A stretch of DNA of 64,000 nucleotides from Petaurus breviceps papuanus. Taxonomy: Eukaryota > Chordata > Mammalia > Diprotodontia > Petauridae. Under the pieces are notes generated by a model. It did no database searches and was not told where the DNA came from. It worked only from the letters and a program-made list of their open reading frames with translations. Positions 10,490-21,479 of the stretch are shown piece after piece (the stretch's first letter is position 1; every line of letters begins with the position of its first letter). The translations under genes were made by a program, and so were the position numbers. The stretch lies in assembly GCA_028583685.1 (NCBI GenBank), contig JAMXIF010000077.1:7046241-7110240 (forward strand). The letters run 5' to 3'.

Positions 10490-11380
10490 TGACCATTGTC
10501 CAACATTCAACACTCCCAACTCTTGGAATTCTCCTACCTCAGCTGAAATAACTGTAGCAGAGAAGAGGGTGGAAGTCACTCTACTTCCCCAACTCTGTCT
10601 GATCCAAGCCTTCCTCTCCGTTCATACAACCACCACCTTAGTGCAGGCCCTCATTACCTCTCACTAGACTGATGTACCAAATGGCCTCCTAATTGGTCTC
10701 TTTGCCTTCAGCCTCTCCAACCTCTAATCCACCCTCCGCATAGCTGACAAATCAATATTCTTAAAGTTCAGGTCTGACCATATCACTCCTTTGCTAAAGA
10801 AGCTTCATCAGATCTTATTCTGCTCAGACAAACTATAAATACCTCTATTTAGTATTTAACACTATCTGACTTTGAATTAAATTTTCTTGATGATTATATG
10901 TTCTTCTTCCTCATTCTCATCATTTCCAAGCCAAACAAGACCTATTTGACATTGCCCATACACAACCATCTCACATCTCCTTACCTTTTTGTCCCTACCA
11001 CAAAGCTTTTCATTCTCATCTCTTTTTCTTAGAAGGCCTAGCTCTCTCCAAGGCTCAGCTCAAGTATTGTACCCTTCATGACATCTTTCCTGATTCCCCT
11101 AGTTGTTAGTGCCCAAACGTCTATTACTCTGTTTTTATTTTGTACACATATATATGTGCATTTATGTGTGTATGTATAAATATATATCTGTGTGTGTGTT
11201 TGTGTATATGTTTATATATGTGTGTGTGTGTACACACACATATACGCACATATATAATTTACTTATCTATATGTTTTCCCCAGAAGAATCTAAAGCATGT
11301 CTTTTTTAAAAATCCTGTGCCTAGTATAGTGCCAGACACATAGTAGGCATTTAATTACTGCTTGTTGAATTAAGTTGGAA
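10490..11380 (+). mobile_element. L2-type LINE 3' end, plus strand
   Basis: In order: ccaaatggcctcctaattgg, aggtctgaccatatcactcc, aaggctcagctcaagtattg, atgacatctttcctgattcc, then tagtgccagacacatagtag and ttactgcttgttgaat. This matches the L2 3' coding end and terminus. A TG/TA microsatellite (11143-11262) lies within it. Confidence 0.8.
11143..11262. repeat. TG/TA-rich microsatellite inside an L2
   Basis: Interrupted (TG)n, (TA)n and (CA)n blocks. The protein frames across it are compositional. Confidence 0.9.
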
Positions 11381-11569
11381 AAAGGGGATTGAGGAGGCCT
11401 TCCTGAAGCCTGCCAAGTGTGTCTCATTCATTTAGTGAGCCTTGATGTGCCTAGCAATGTCCTGTGAGAGACAATCACTTCCTTCAAAGAGTTCCAAAGG
11501 CTGACATTTGGAAATGCAATTAGACTAGCTTTGCATGGCTCCAGAGGGCTGAGCCAGGAGTAAGGGATG

Positions 11570-12122
11570 GGGGAAGTTACAGAGAGGCAGATTTCAGCTC
11601 CATAAAGAATGATACAGAAATTCACTAGCATTGGATCCTACAATTGGCTAATGATTTGTGGGAAACCCTTCCAACCATACTCATCACAGCCCACCCACGC
11701 CTCTGTGTCTACCTACCCTGGGTGACACATCCATATCCTTCTCTAAGTTCTTATTCTCTAGACATAAACAGGTACCACTGGATTATTTGGATTGACCATT
11801 AGTTATTTCTCCTTATTTTAATTTTAATTTTTTCCTCATTTTTGATATGTCGATGGTCTTTTTTTTTTGCAGTCCTGCACCCTGGAGATATCATCACTTT
11901 TCCCGATATTTAGTGCTGTTCCCAAAGTGGAATGGGCTGCCTCATTAGGTAATGAGTTCCCCATTGCTCGAGGTATCCCAGTATGAAGTCACAAGCATTT
12001 ATAGTGACAAGCTTGACCTCACTTTTGTTAGGATGACAGTTACGGGAATTCTGACTCAGGTAATGGTCGATCCCCATAACCTCTGAGGTCCTTCCCAGTT
12101 CTGAAATTCCATGATTCTATAA
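11570..12122 (+). mobile_element. CR1/L3 LINE 3' end, discontinuous
   Basis: ggcagatttcagctccataa at about 11587 and, after unassigned sequence, gtggaatgggctgcctcatt, tgagttccccattgctcgag and cctctgaggtccttcccagt (11928-12122) match the CR1/L3 3' region. The ending is ttccatgattctataa. Confidence 0.65.
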
Positions 12123-12935
12123 GTGTTTGTGCCTGGTGGAGTGAGAGTTTCAAAGAGAAGCTTGCATTCTTCCCTCACCCTCTTTTCTACCTCTAGCTAG
12201 GAGGCAGCTTCAGTGAGTTTATCTCTATTTTCTACCATCCGCCTGCCATTCTGGGTGCCCCTTCATTAGTGCCAGCCTGCTGCTTTATGTGGCACTGTGT
12301 GACTGATTCCATGACCTCTGACCTGACTGTCCATCTGGTCACTCATGAGGCGGGACTCTTATTTCCCTCTGACTGAGTTTCCTCCAGCACTCTCAGAATC
12401 TGACTTGCAAACTGTTCCCCTTGCTCTGCTAAGTGGATGGGGAGAGACATTGACCTCCCGCTGCCCTTCCTGTCTTCCGACCATCCGGATGCACCTGCTG
12501 CCTTGACTCACTTGCTTTCTGCTGTAGCCTGCTGCTGTCTGTGGTCACCGGTGTCCTTGCCTCTCCCACTCACTGTGTGTGCGGTGCTCTGTGAAAGGAG
12601 AGACATTTCAGTTTGTCTTTGTCAGGTGCTGGGCTCAACTGGACAGTGAGGCCCAGAGAATATGACACCATCTGCTTCTTGCCAGGTCTTGGCTCCCATG
12701 GTAGATGTCAGGTCATCAGCTCTGACTGGACTGTGCTTAAAGCCTGTGAAGTGAGGCCATTCGGGGAAACTCCTCGGCTAACTTTTGAGAAGAGCACAAT
12801 TTATATGTTAGCCTTTTGTTTGGGAAATATTGTTCTTCAGACTCTTAAAGTAACAATTCTCACCTACATCACAGTTATAGAGAAAAGATGGTATGTATCA
12901 ATCAAAAGATCATCTATTTAGGAGGGATGGGAAGG
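12123..12935. other. Unassigned, relatively GC-rich sequence
   Basis: About 800 bases with no recognised repeat. Frames of 70 (12437-12649) and 102 codons (12613-12921) occur on the plus strand, but they overlap, lack motifs and have no obvious splice or codon signal. I do not call a gene. Confidence 0.35.
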
Positions 12936-12944
12936 GATAGATCA

Positions 12945-13165
12945 TTAAGTACCTTCTCATTTGGAAATAAGAAAACTAAAGGCCAGAGAGGTCACGAGAT
13001 CCAAGGAGCAGAGACATAAACAGCTAGAGGAGAGGTCAGGGGCCAACTAGTCCAATTCCTTCGTTTTAAAGATGTGGAAGATGAGGGTCAAAGGAGTAAA
13101 GTGACTTTACCTAAAGGCCCCCAGATAATAAGGGGCAGATACAGGATTTAAAACCAGCCCTTGGA
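12945..13165 (-). mobile_element. MIR-type CORE-SINE fragments, minus strand
   Basis: The motifs catttggaaataagaaaact and aaagatgtggaagatgaggg are two diverged MIR-like reverse complements placed in series. Confidence 0.5.
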
Positions 13166-13169
13166 GCAT

Positions 13170-13375
13170 CATGGTAACTGTAGGGGACAGAACGGAGTCA
13201 GAAATGTCCTGGATTTGAATCTCATCTTAGATACACATTAACTCTGTCACACTGGAAAAGTCACTTAAGCTCTCTCAGCCTCAGTTTCCTCATCTATAAA
13301 ATGAAGGGCTGTGATTCGATGACCCTTGCAGTCCCTATCACCCTAAATCTCTGTGCCTATGTTTTCCACTTCATC
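13170..13375 (+). mobile_element. MIR-type CORE-SINE, plus strand
   Basis: B-box-like tcctggatttgaatctcatc, CORE-like aactctgtcacactggaaaa, then cctcagtttcctcatctata, make a well-ordered MIR. Confidence 0.75.
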
Positions 13376-13579
13376 ATTAATCTGTAGGCCTTATCCAGCT
13401 GTGGTCCTTTAGAATCATCAACTTCCTGTTGGAAATTTTAAGATATGTGTCCCAGAGGCATCTTACACTAAAATGTCATCACACTGAACTGATCCCTCCC
13501 CATCAGTTCCTCACCCCTACCCCCCATCCCCATCCACCTGCTTTTCAAATTTTTTCCTCTTACTGTGGAGGGCACTACC

Positions 13580-14375
13580 ATCCTTAGTCACATGGGTTAG
13601 CAAACTCAATGACTCCTCACTCTCACCCTACAAATCCAATCAACTGCCAAATCTGGTCATTTCTATCTTCCCAACATCACTTGCATATATTCCCTCCTCG
13701 CCCCAACCCTAGGTTAGGACCTTCTCTTTTCACCTGGACTATTGCATTTGATTCCTATCTGGTCTCCCTGCCTCTGACCTCTCCCTATTTCAATCTATCC
13801 TTCTCTCTGCTATCAAAGTGATTTTCTTAAAGCATAAAACTGACCATGCCCACCATCGTGCTCAACCAACTGCCATGACTCCCAGTTACCAAGAGAATCA
13901 AATCTAAATGTCCTCTTTGACATAATTCATCACAGCCTGGCCCCTTCCTATATTCCCAGATATATACTTCTTCAGCTCCCTAAACTCTTCAGTCCCGTCA
14001 TATTGGTCTGCTTGCTGTTTCAAATCCACTACACTCCACCTCCATTCCCTGTACTTTCCAATGCTTGTCTCCTAGAATACATGCCCTCTTAACCTTTGAC
14101 TCTCAGTTCTCTGGTTTCTCTCAAGACTGATCTGAAGTAGAGTAACCTTCTACATGAAACTTTTCTGCAGTGCATTTTCTTCCAAAATTACAAATTAGAT
14201 TCATTTTCTATGTCCTGTGTGTGCTCATAATTCCATTATATCACCCACCCCCTCCTCTGTGCATTAGAATGTAACCTTTTTGAAGGAAGGAACTGTTTCA
14301 ACTTTGTCTTTGTATTCACAGGACTTAGTATAGTTCCAGGTACATAATAGGTATTAAATTTTTCATCGATTATTT
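13580..14375 (+). mobile_element. L2-type LINE 3' end, plus strand
   Basis: The order tatctggtctccctgcctct, cacagcctggccccttccta, gtctgcttgctgtttcaaat, gaaggaaggaactgtttcaa and gacttagtatagttccaggt is the L2 3' coding end and terminus, one of the longest L2 copies here. Confidence 0.8.
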
Positions 14376-14379
14376 TAAA

Positions 14380-14695
14380 TAATAATAGCTAAAATATACA
14401 TGATGCTAAAGGTTTGTAAAACTGATTTGCATACTTTGTCTCATTTGAGCTGAAAGGGATAGTGAAGTAGGTGTTTTCTTTATTCCTATTTTTTTTTTGT
14501 CTTTTTGGAGGGGGGGAAGGCAGGGCGATTGGAGTTAAATGATGTTCTTATCTTTTACAGAGGAAAAAACACTGAGCCTCAAAGAGTAAAGCAATTTGAT
14601 CAAGGTAACACAGTTAGCTAGTTAGCATTTGAGATGGCATTTGAACTCAGGACTTCCTGATGCCAATTACAATGTCCCATTCACTACACCATGGA
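14380..14695 (-). mobile_element. MIR-type CORE-SINE carrying a truncated MAR1 piece
   Basis: The MIR reverse complement (tacagaggaaaaaacactga, ggtaacacagttagctagtt, catttgaactcaggacttcc) is interrupted at about 14487-14545 by a MAR1 3' piece (ggcagggcgattggagttaa). Confidence 0.65.
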
Positions 14696-14724
14696 TTTGT
14701 TTGCCTTTTGGAGAGTTAGCAAAG

Positions 14725-15050
14725 TGGAATGGAAATTGATATTAGACCTGATCTCAAAGCCTTCTTTTTATATTTGCTATTCATGTGACTATGATAAGCC
14801 TCAACCTCATTTTCTTCATATGTAAAATGGGGACAATAATATTTATAGAATATAAAAAATTTGTACTTAGGAGTATACTTAGAATATGAAAATTTATCCT
14901 AATGAATTTACTCATAGAGTGCAAAAATGGGTACAATAATACTCATAGAATATAAAAAAACCCAGTTTTGTTTTTTGTTGTGAGAATCAAGTTAGAGCAC
15001 TTCATAAATAAAACACTATATAAATATCAGCTAATAGATGATGATAATTA
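14725..15050 (+). mobile_element. MIR-type CORE-SINE with an internal tandem duplication
   Basis: The CORE (ttcatgtgactatgataagc) and 3' region (cttcatatgtaaaatgggga) are clear. The segment acaataatatttatagaata at 14834 recurs as acaataatactcatagaata at 14931, a duplication of about 97 bases. The 3' end atataaatatcagctaatag closes the element. Confidence 0.65.
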
Positions 15051-15054
15051 CTAG

Positions 15055-15605
15055 ATTTCCTTACTTCTTGAGTTCTCTCCATAAATCAACTGCTGGTTGA
15101 CTTAAATCCTGTCAGATGTCCGTGACCAAGTGGTCAAGAGGCAATTAATATAGTCTGTGGCTAATCAAGGATCAGAGAAACTAATGGGAGAATTAAGCGG
15201 ACAAAAATGGGAAAGTACAGAATGTCAGGGAAAAGAGAGCTTGCCAGCTAGCACTTCTTCTAGTATGGAATCAGGGACTCTGTCTATAGTGCCATGGGTC
15301 AAAGTTGTATAGGTGGATGTAGGGGTCTCAACTTACAGATATCACAATGGGCCTTCTGAATCCCTGGGGATTCATATTCAGTTATTAGAAGTCTGCAGAT
15401 GGGTAGGCTAAGAACACAAAAAGGAACCAATGTCTGCTTCTTCCTTCATTGCTATAATTCCATATTCCAATAAGGAAATTAGGTCATTTGCAGGGATACA
15501 CATCAGTCAATGAATTTCCCGACTCAAAACAAGTCATCTAAGCAGGACATACCAACTCTGTAGTGGGATGGGGTATCCCTTCATCATTTAATGGATTTAG
15601 GCTAG
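15055..15605. other. Unassigned sequence
   Basis: About 550 bases with no recognised repeat or coding signal. Confidence 0.4.
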
Positions 15606-15609
15606 TTTT

Positions 15610-15765
15610 GGTTAAGTCAATCAAGAATTTATTAAGTACCTACTACATTCTTAGCACTAGTCTAAGGATATTCATGAGAATATAAAAGCAAAGGCAAAGA
15701 ATTCTTGCCCTCAAGAAGTTTACATTCTTTTGAAGGAGACAACATGACAGGTAAATATATACACA
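15610..15765 (-). mobile_element. L2-type LINE 3' end, minus strand
   Basis: The motifs gaatttattaagtacctact and ttgccctcaagaagtttaca form the L2 reverse-complement terminus. Confidence 0.7.
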
Positions 15766-15821
15766 TTTGTATTTATGTCTACATACCCAATATTCATATG
15801 TAATATGTACATATGCATGTT

Positions 15822-16135
15822 TTAAAATATTATTTATTTTTAACATTCTTTTTTAAAAATTGAATTCCAAATTCTCTCCCTCCCTCCAGCCCCTCCCATA
15901 TCTACTAAGAAGGCAAGTAATAAGATATCATTTATGAATGTGAAGTCATATCAAATGTTTCCATATTAGCCATATTGCAAAAAGAGATTAAGAAAATTAA
16001 AAAAATATATATGCTTCAATTTGTACTTAGAGTCCATCAGGTCTTCCTTTGGAGTTGGACAGCATTTTTCATCATAAGTACTTTGGAATTATCTTGGATC
16101 ATTGTGTTGATTAGAATAACTATTTCACAGTTTGC
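15822..16135 (-). mobile_element. L1 3' UTR fragment, minus strand
   Basis: The reverse complement carries the marsupial L1 3' UTR order: attgaattccaaattctctc, ttccatattagccatattgc and gcatttttcatcataagtac followed by attatcttggatcattgtgt. The 5' part is truncated. Confidence 0.75.
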
Positions 16136-16389
16136 ATGAGTTTTTATACTTACATACAAATATATGTCTCTATATACACACAGATCTCTATGTATGCACA
16201 TACACATATTTACACACATATATTTGATGCATATTTAAAGAGATAAGGATTGGACCTGTGGTTTCATTGATATAGTAAACCCTAAGTTCAGAGACCCCCT
16301 CCTTCCCCAGTGTACGTCAATGCTTTATCTGCAAAATATGATTTGAGAGTTTCCTGGCTAGAGGATTGTGAAGGTATGTGCCTTGTTCA

Positions 16390-16990
16390 GTTAATCAATC
16401 AATATTTATTAAGCACTTATTATGAACCATGAATTGTATTAGGGTTATACAATGAGTAAGTGTTAGAGAAAAGATTTAACTTTCTCCAAGCTTTGAGGCC
16501 AAGTATCCATCTACTATGTGATTTTACCTCTACTAGGCATATATATTTAGGCTATTTGTGGGGGAAGGAGGGAGTAGGGGGAAGGTGGTAGAAGTTTGGA
16601 GAGCACGGTAAGGACTTCATGTAGAAGATAGGATTCGAACAGAGCCTGGAAGGAAAACAGAATGTGGAAGAGGCAGAGGGAGGCGAAAAGGACTTATGTT
16701 CTAGAAAGGGAGGGAATCTGGGAGATGCGGCGTTATTTATGAGGAACAGGAAGATGGTCCCTTTGGCTGACTGCAGTGCATATGAAGGGGAGTAATGTAT
16801 AATGATGCTGGAAATAAAAGTAAGTTGGACCAGGTTGGGGAGAATTTTAAATGCCAAATAGAGAGTTTATATTTGACCCTTGAAGAGCCCCTAGAGTTTA
16901 TGGAGTGAGAGTGAGATGCTCGGTCACACTTGAACTTTAGAAAATCACTGAGTGGATCATGGTTTGGAGGGGGAGGAGACTTGGGACAGC
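16390..16990 (-). mobile_element. L2-type LINE 3' region, minus strand
   Basis: Starts with tcaatcaatatttattaagc (terminus) and continues with gaacagagcctggaaggaaa, taatgatgctggaaataaaa and tttatatttgacccttgaag, the upstream L2 coding region in reverse. The 101-codon minus-strand frame at 16552-16857 is part of this relic. Confidence 0.65.
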
Positions 16991-16999
16991 AAAGTCAAT

Positions 17000-17598
17000 T
17001 AGGAAGCCAACACTCTTCCATTGTTGCCCTGATGTTAACCAAAGCACATAGCCTGATTCTTGGGAAACTTTGGCTTTTCTTGTTTAAATTATGCTCAAGT
17101 CTTTGAAAAATCACTGCACTGCAAACCAGATGCATGGCTGTGTTACAGAAAGCTCCCCAGAGGGATATGTGAAGAAATGGGACAGTTAATTTATCCTTAC
17201 TTAGGTCAGAAGCACCCTGGTTAAGTGATATCACAGTCAACTGGCTTTACTATTAGTCTCGGTGTGAAAAATATGTTGATCCTCTCTCTTCCATTTTTTT
17301 CTCCCTCCCCACTTTCTTTCTCTCATGTGGCTGCTAAAGACTGGGAGCTTGGTAGTGACAGCTCATTCAGCCCTCTAAATAGGGGGGAGTGAGGGAAGGT
17401 AGAAGATGAAAGATGAGAAAGGAAGATTGCTTGGGAGAGATGGAATAATGATAACCAATGAGAGAACACAGAGCTACTCAACTCTGATTTTTTCCTTCTG
17501 TCTTCTCTGCCGAGAATGTTATTGTTTGACCAGAAAGACAGAAGGAATAAAATTCATAGGGATATGGTATCCAGGAGCATTAGGGACATAGAAAGAGA
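17000..17598. other. Unassigned sequence
   Basis: About 600 bases with no recognised family. Frames of 61-81 codons show no motif. Confidence 0.4.
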
Positions 17599-17599
17599 A

Positions 17600-17705
17600 T
17601 CCTTAGTTATCCTTGATGACCTAAATCCAAATCCTGCCTCAGACACCTACTAGCTGTGTGAGTCTGGGCAAGTCCCTTAACAACTTTCTCACTAAAATCC
17701 CAATT
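17600..17705 (+). mobile_element. CORE-SINE fragment
   Basis: The motifs ccaaatcctgcctcagacac and tagctgtgtgagtctgggca are a B-box-to-CORE segment of MIR/MAR type. Confidence 0.75.
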
Positions 17706-17804
17706 CTATACATGGGAAGTTGATTTGTTGAACTATGTATTTGGTGAACATGTGTAAGACTTTACTAAGGCATCCATGAAAGCTAATGCCCTCTTAGGCT
17801 TAGA

Positions 17805-18165
17805 AAGAAGATGATCTAGAGAGCATTCAAGGGTGGACAACCAGGATAGTGAAAGACATAGGGTCTCTGTCATATGGCGATTAGTTGGAGCAAGTAGGAA
17901 TTATTAACCTGGAGAAGAAAAGATTTATAGCAGGCATGGAACCTGTTAGAGGAAAGAGGGATTAAATATATTCTACTTGAATCTATATGGAAAAGAGGGT
18001 TGGAAATTATAAAGATATGAATTTATTCTTGAAGCAAGGAAATATTCTAACAAATAGAGTGGTCACATGATAGAACTGGTTGCCCCAGGAGGTAGTGGGT
18101 TTCCCCTCACTAGTTATTTTCAAGCACAGGTTGAATGACTGCTTCTTAGGGATCAGTGTCAGGTG
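17805..18165 (+). mobile_element. CR1/L3 LINE 3' fragment
   Basis: The motifs ggtggacaaccaggatagtg, aacctggagaagaaaagatt and gaactggttgccccaggagg followed by gtagtgggtttcccctcact match the CR1/L3 3' region in order. Confidence 0.7.
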
Positions 18166-18308
18166 ATGCAGGAGACAGTGCAATGGTATTGTAATTGGAA
18201 AATGTGGGTTCAAACTCTAGCCCTGATATTTTGCCATCTTTGCAAACATTGACAAATCACTGAAACTCTGATCCTCCATTTTCTCATTTGTTAAATGGGA
18301 GGGTTGGA
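18166..18308 (+). mobile_element. MIR-type CORE-SINE
   Basis: The motifs tgtgggttcaaactctagcc, gacaaatcactgaaactctg and tctcatttgttaaatgggag are in MIR order. Confidence 0.65.
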
Positions 18309-18312
18309 CTAG

Positions 18313-18925
18313 ATCAATTAATAAGTCAAAGCGTTTATTAAGTGCTTACTATTTTCCAAGAACTGTACAAAGCATAGAGATATATAGAACAAAAGCAAAA
18401 ACATAGACCCATGCCCTCAAGGAGCTTACGTTCTCATAAGAGGACATATATACTGCATGCAGAGTAGATACAAGATAACCTTAGGGAGGAAGCAAAAAAT
18501 AATGGGGATGATCAACTGAGGAAGGCCTCTTGCATATGGTGGCAGTTGACTTAAGTTTTCAAAGAAGCCAGCAATTCAAAGAGGTGGACATGTGTAGGGA
18601 AAGCATCATAGACAAGAGGGGATAATTAATGCAAAAACATGGAGATGGGAGATGGAATGTCACATGTGCAGAAAGGAACAGTGTCTGCTAAGATAAGAGT
18701 TAATTATGAAGAGTTTTCAAGGCCAAAAGAAGAGTGTTTGATTCTAGGGGATACAGGAAAACACTGGAGTTTATTTTCTTTAGAAAAATCATTGTTATCT
18801 TTGTGAGGGTGGAATAGAGTGGGGAGAGACTAGAAGAATAGAGACTGACTAGGATTTTCTATAGTAATTCAAGTGAGAGATGAGGCCTGTACTAGGGTGA
18901 AGGTTGTATAAATGGAAAGGGGAAA
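18313..18925 (-). mobile_element. L2-type LINE 3' region, long minus-strand copy
   Basis: In order: agcgtttattaagtgcttac, catgccctcaaggagcttac, ggaaggcctcttgcatatgg, aaaacatggagatgggagat, acactggagtttattttctt and gggagagactagaagaatag. This is a colinear reverse complement of about 600 bases of L2. Confidence 0.8.
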
Positions 18926-19055
18926 TGATTTCTGGGTTCCTCTGCTGTTTTAAATTTATGTCCCTTTTTTCCTACATTTTAAGGAAAACTCTGGTTCAAG
19001 CAGAATTTGACTCAGTGGCTTCTGAACTTCCTCTCAACTCTGAGATTTTGAAATT

Positions 19056-19245
19056 CTTTGATGGTGATGGTGGAATTGATAGTAACTGTAGAAGTGTTGG
19101 TGGCAAAAGTGATGGGGGAAGGGATGGTATTGATGGTGATTATGGATCTGATGCTGGTGATGACATTGTGGTGGTGAAGATAGTGACAGGGATGGTAGTG
19201 ATGATGGCTTTGGAGATGGTGGTGAGGATGATGGTGATAGCAAGG
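19056..19245. repeat. Degenerate GAT/GGT trinucleotide repeat
   Basis: Blocks such as gatggtgatggtgg recur with substitutions over about 190 bases. The 116-codon plus-strand frame across it is Asp/Gly/Val-rich because of the repeat. Confidence 0.85.
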
Positions 19246-19427
19246 GACATGTAAAAAAATATGAAGATATGAAAGAAAGAAGTTCTAACCCAAAGAAGCC
19301 AGCATAGAAAGGAGGAAAGGATTACATTTCTCATAATAGAGATTCATTAGATATTAGAATGTTCATAGTCACATAGCAATTTTTGACAATTACAGCATTC
19401 TAGTCAAGTAATTTTTTTCACAACTTG

Positions 19428-19429
<2 letters not shown>

Positions 19430-19484
<55 letters not shown>

Positions 19485-19870
19485 NNNNNNNNNNTCTCTC
19501 TCCATGTCTCCCTGTCTTTCAGTCACTAAGTCATTTGCTCTTTCTCTCTCTGTTTCCCTATCAGTGAGTCTCTGTCTCTTTCATTCCTCTCTATCTCTGC
19601 CTGTGTGTCTCTCCCCCTCTCCTCCCTCCCTCTCTCCCTTCCTTCCTTTCTCCCTCCCTCCCTCCCTTCCTCCCTCCCTCCCTCTCTCCCTCCCTTCCTT
19701 CCTTCCTTCCTTCCTTCCTTCCTTCCTTCCTTCCTTCCTTCCTTCCTTCCTTCCTTCCTTCCTTCCTTCCTTCCTTCCTTCCTTCCTTCCTTCCTTCCTT
19801 CCTTCCTTCCTTCCTTCCTTCCTTCCTTCCTTCCTTCCTTCCTTTCTTCTTTCCTTCCTTCCTTCTTCCC
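19430..19870. repeat. (CT)n then (CCTT)n satellite-like tract with a 10-base gap
   Basis: (CT)n runs 19430-19484, N 19485-19494, then mixed CT and finally nearly pure CCTT from about 19692 to 19865. The Lys-Glu-Gly-Arg and Pro-Ser-Phe-Leu frames on either strand are artefacts. The long uninterrupted run implies an unstable microsatellite. Confidence 0.97.
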
Positions 19871-19899
19871 TGTGTATGTAAGGATTCTGATGGATTTAT

Positions 19900-20588
19900 G
19901 ACATTCAATGAAATAAATCAATGGATAAGTAATTGCAGGATTTATGTGTGATTAAACTGAGATTAACTACCATTAATCCCAGAAGATAAAAGAAGTGATT
20001 GTTGTCCAAGTAACTTAACTTTCAGTTCAAGATGTGTGGGCTCCAGGCCAGTCATTCTCATCCTTCCATCATAAGGCAAGCAAAAAAAATGTACAAAATC
20101 CAATATTTTCATGTCACAAAAGGAAGGATGATAAGCAAATAATGATTATAACAGAAGGCTTGGGATAGAGATAATGACATGCTCCAGGGTAGCAAACTGC
20201 TATTCACTAACTGACCTTTTCCCATCACCTGGGAAAAGGTAGGACCTTAATGAGGGAATTTACCTTTACCTTTACCAGGCTATTGCCTTAATTGGTACAT
20301 AGGTTCCCAGAAAGTGTTTATGGGTAAATACTTTTTGCCAAGGGAGTTATTAACTACAACTTGGTCACCTTCAGATCAAGTCTCATAAAAATAGCTGCAA
20401 GAGAAAACAGAATAGAGAAAAATGCTACAGATGTCATAAATCCTCACACTTGGTGGTATCAGGATCAATGTACCAAGTAAGAGATTTTGTTATGGAAAAG
20501 AGAGACACTGGTTATGGAAAACACAACTGGAAAAGAGTCCAACAATGAATGATAGGAATGGCTTTTGTCATTTATTAAGATTAGGCAA
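19900..20588. other. Unassigned sequence with a short perfect hairpin
   Basis: No repeat family was recognised. accttttccca at 20215-20225 and its reverse complement at 20231-20241 form an 11-base stem with a 5-base loop. Confidence 0.4.
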
Positions 20589-20601
20589 ATATGTCATTCA
20601 G

Positions 20602-20754
20602 GGGGTGGCCAGGTGGCGCAGTGAGTAAGAGGGCCGGCCCCATAGTCGGGAGACCTGGGATCGGTTCCGGCCTCAGATACTCAGCACCCACACAAAAATA
20701 ACTGGCTGTGTAACCTTGAGCAAGTTATTTAACACTGATTGTTTTTTTAAAAAA
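20602..20754 (+). mobile_element. Young-looking tRNA-derived SINE, distinct subfamily
   Basis: The head tggccaggtggcgcagtgag and B-box gggatcggttccggcctcag are tRNA-like and differ from the MAR1 copies here. The CORE taactggctgtgtaaccttg follows, then an A-rich tail. An 11-base flank (atgtcattcag at 20591-20601, atgttattcag at 20755-20765) is the target-site duplication. Minus-strand relatives are at 55958 and 57819. Confidence 0.85.
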
Positions 20755-20769
20755 ATGTTATTCAGAGGA

Positions 20770-20905
20770 AAGAATGCTGGAACTGGAGTTGGAGGTCATG
20801 AGTTTAAATCCTGCCTTTGTTACTTTAGGCAAGTCTTCTGCCATCATTGGGTTGTGTTCCCTCATTTGTAAAACAAAGAGATTGATTTTCCATACCTAAG
20901 ATCCT
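20770..20905 (+). mobile_element. MIR-type CORE-SINE
   Basis: The motifs gtcatgagtttaaatcctgc, gttactttaggcaagtcttc and cctcatttgtaaaacaaaga are in MIR order. Confidence 0.65.
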
Positions 20906-21478
20906 ACCACAAGTGCAGGCTCACCACCAATTCTTTTCCTCTACATCAGTAGTATGAAACTTTAATAGAAATGGGGACCACTAAACTGGATATAAAGATC
21001 TCTGTGTGATATAAATAGAGTTAGAAAAACATACCTCTTTGTATTTCTTTTTTCATTAATACATAGACACTTTAAATTCAGATGTAAACTACCTTTTTAA
21101 TCTAATGTGGGATACAGAGAGGAGTGTTTTGAGTTGCACGTGGCCCACATGAGTTCAACCCCTCTGCTTGTGGCTACCTACTATGGTAGAGATGGTCTAC
21201 TCTTGGACAGAGAAGTATTACTGGCCATTCCTTTGGTATTTGAAAGGAGTGATGTGACAGCTTCAAGATCCAGGACAAAATGGCTCATGGTGAAACATCA
21301 GGGGCCAATCTGGGATTAAAAGACTGAGCAGCACAAGGACCGGGTGGAGCATGGGTGATTAGATGACAGTTCAAATGAAAGAGATCTAGGGGGTTTAGTG
21401 TAAAATAAATCAATAGAAATCCACAGTGGTGGCAAAAAAGGGGAGGAGGAGAAACTAATGGTATCACAGTCTACAGTA
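20906..21478. other. Unassigned sequence
   Basis: About 570 bases; no family recognised. A sense CR1/L3 copy begins immediately after, so part of this may be its decayed 5' extension. Confidence 0.35.
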
Positions 21479-21479
21479 A

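Noticed and set aside
12437-12921. GC-richer region with two overlapping frames as a possible exon
   Set aside because: No homology I recognise, frames overlap in different registers, and no convincing splice sites bound them.
18904-19254. 116-codon Asp/Gly-rich frame, resembling an acidic protein
   Set aside because: It is mostly a degenerate GAT/GGT repeat; the opposite strand gives an equally long His/Ser frame.
19504-19921. Several 98-131-codon frames of Phe-Leu-Pro-Ser or Lys-Glu-Gly-Arg repeats
   Set aside because: Direct translations of (CCTT)n in different frames.
20602-20680. tRNA-like sequence with A- and B-box motifs
   Set aside because: It continues into a SINE CORE and A-rich tail and has target duplications, so it is the head of a SINE and not a tRNA gene. 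The same holds for the other SINE heads.
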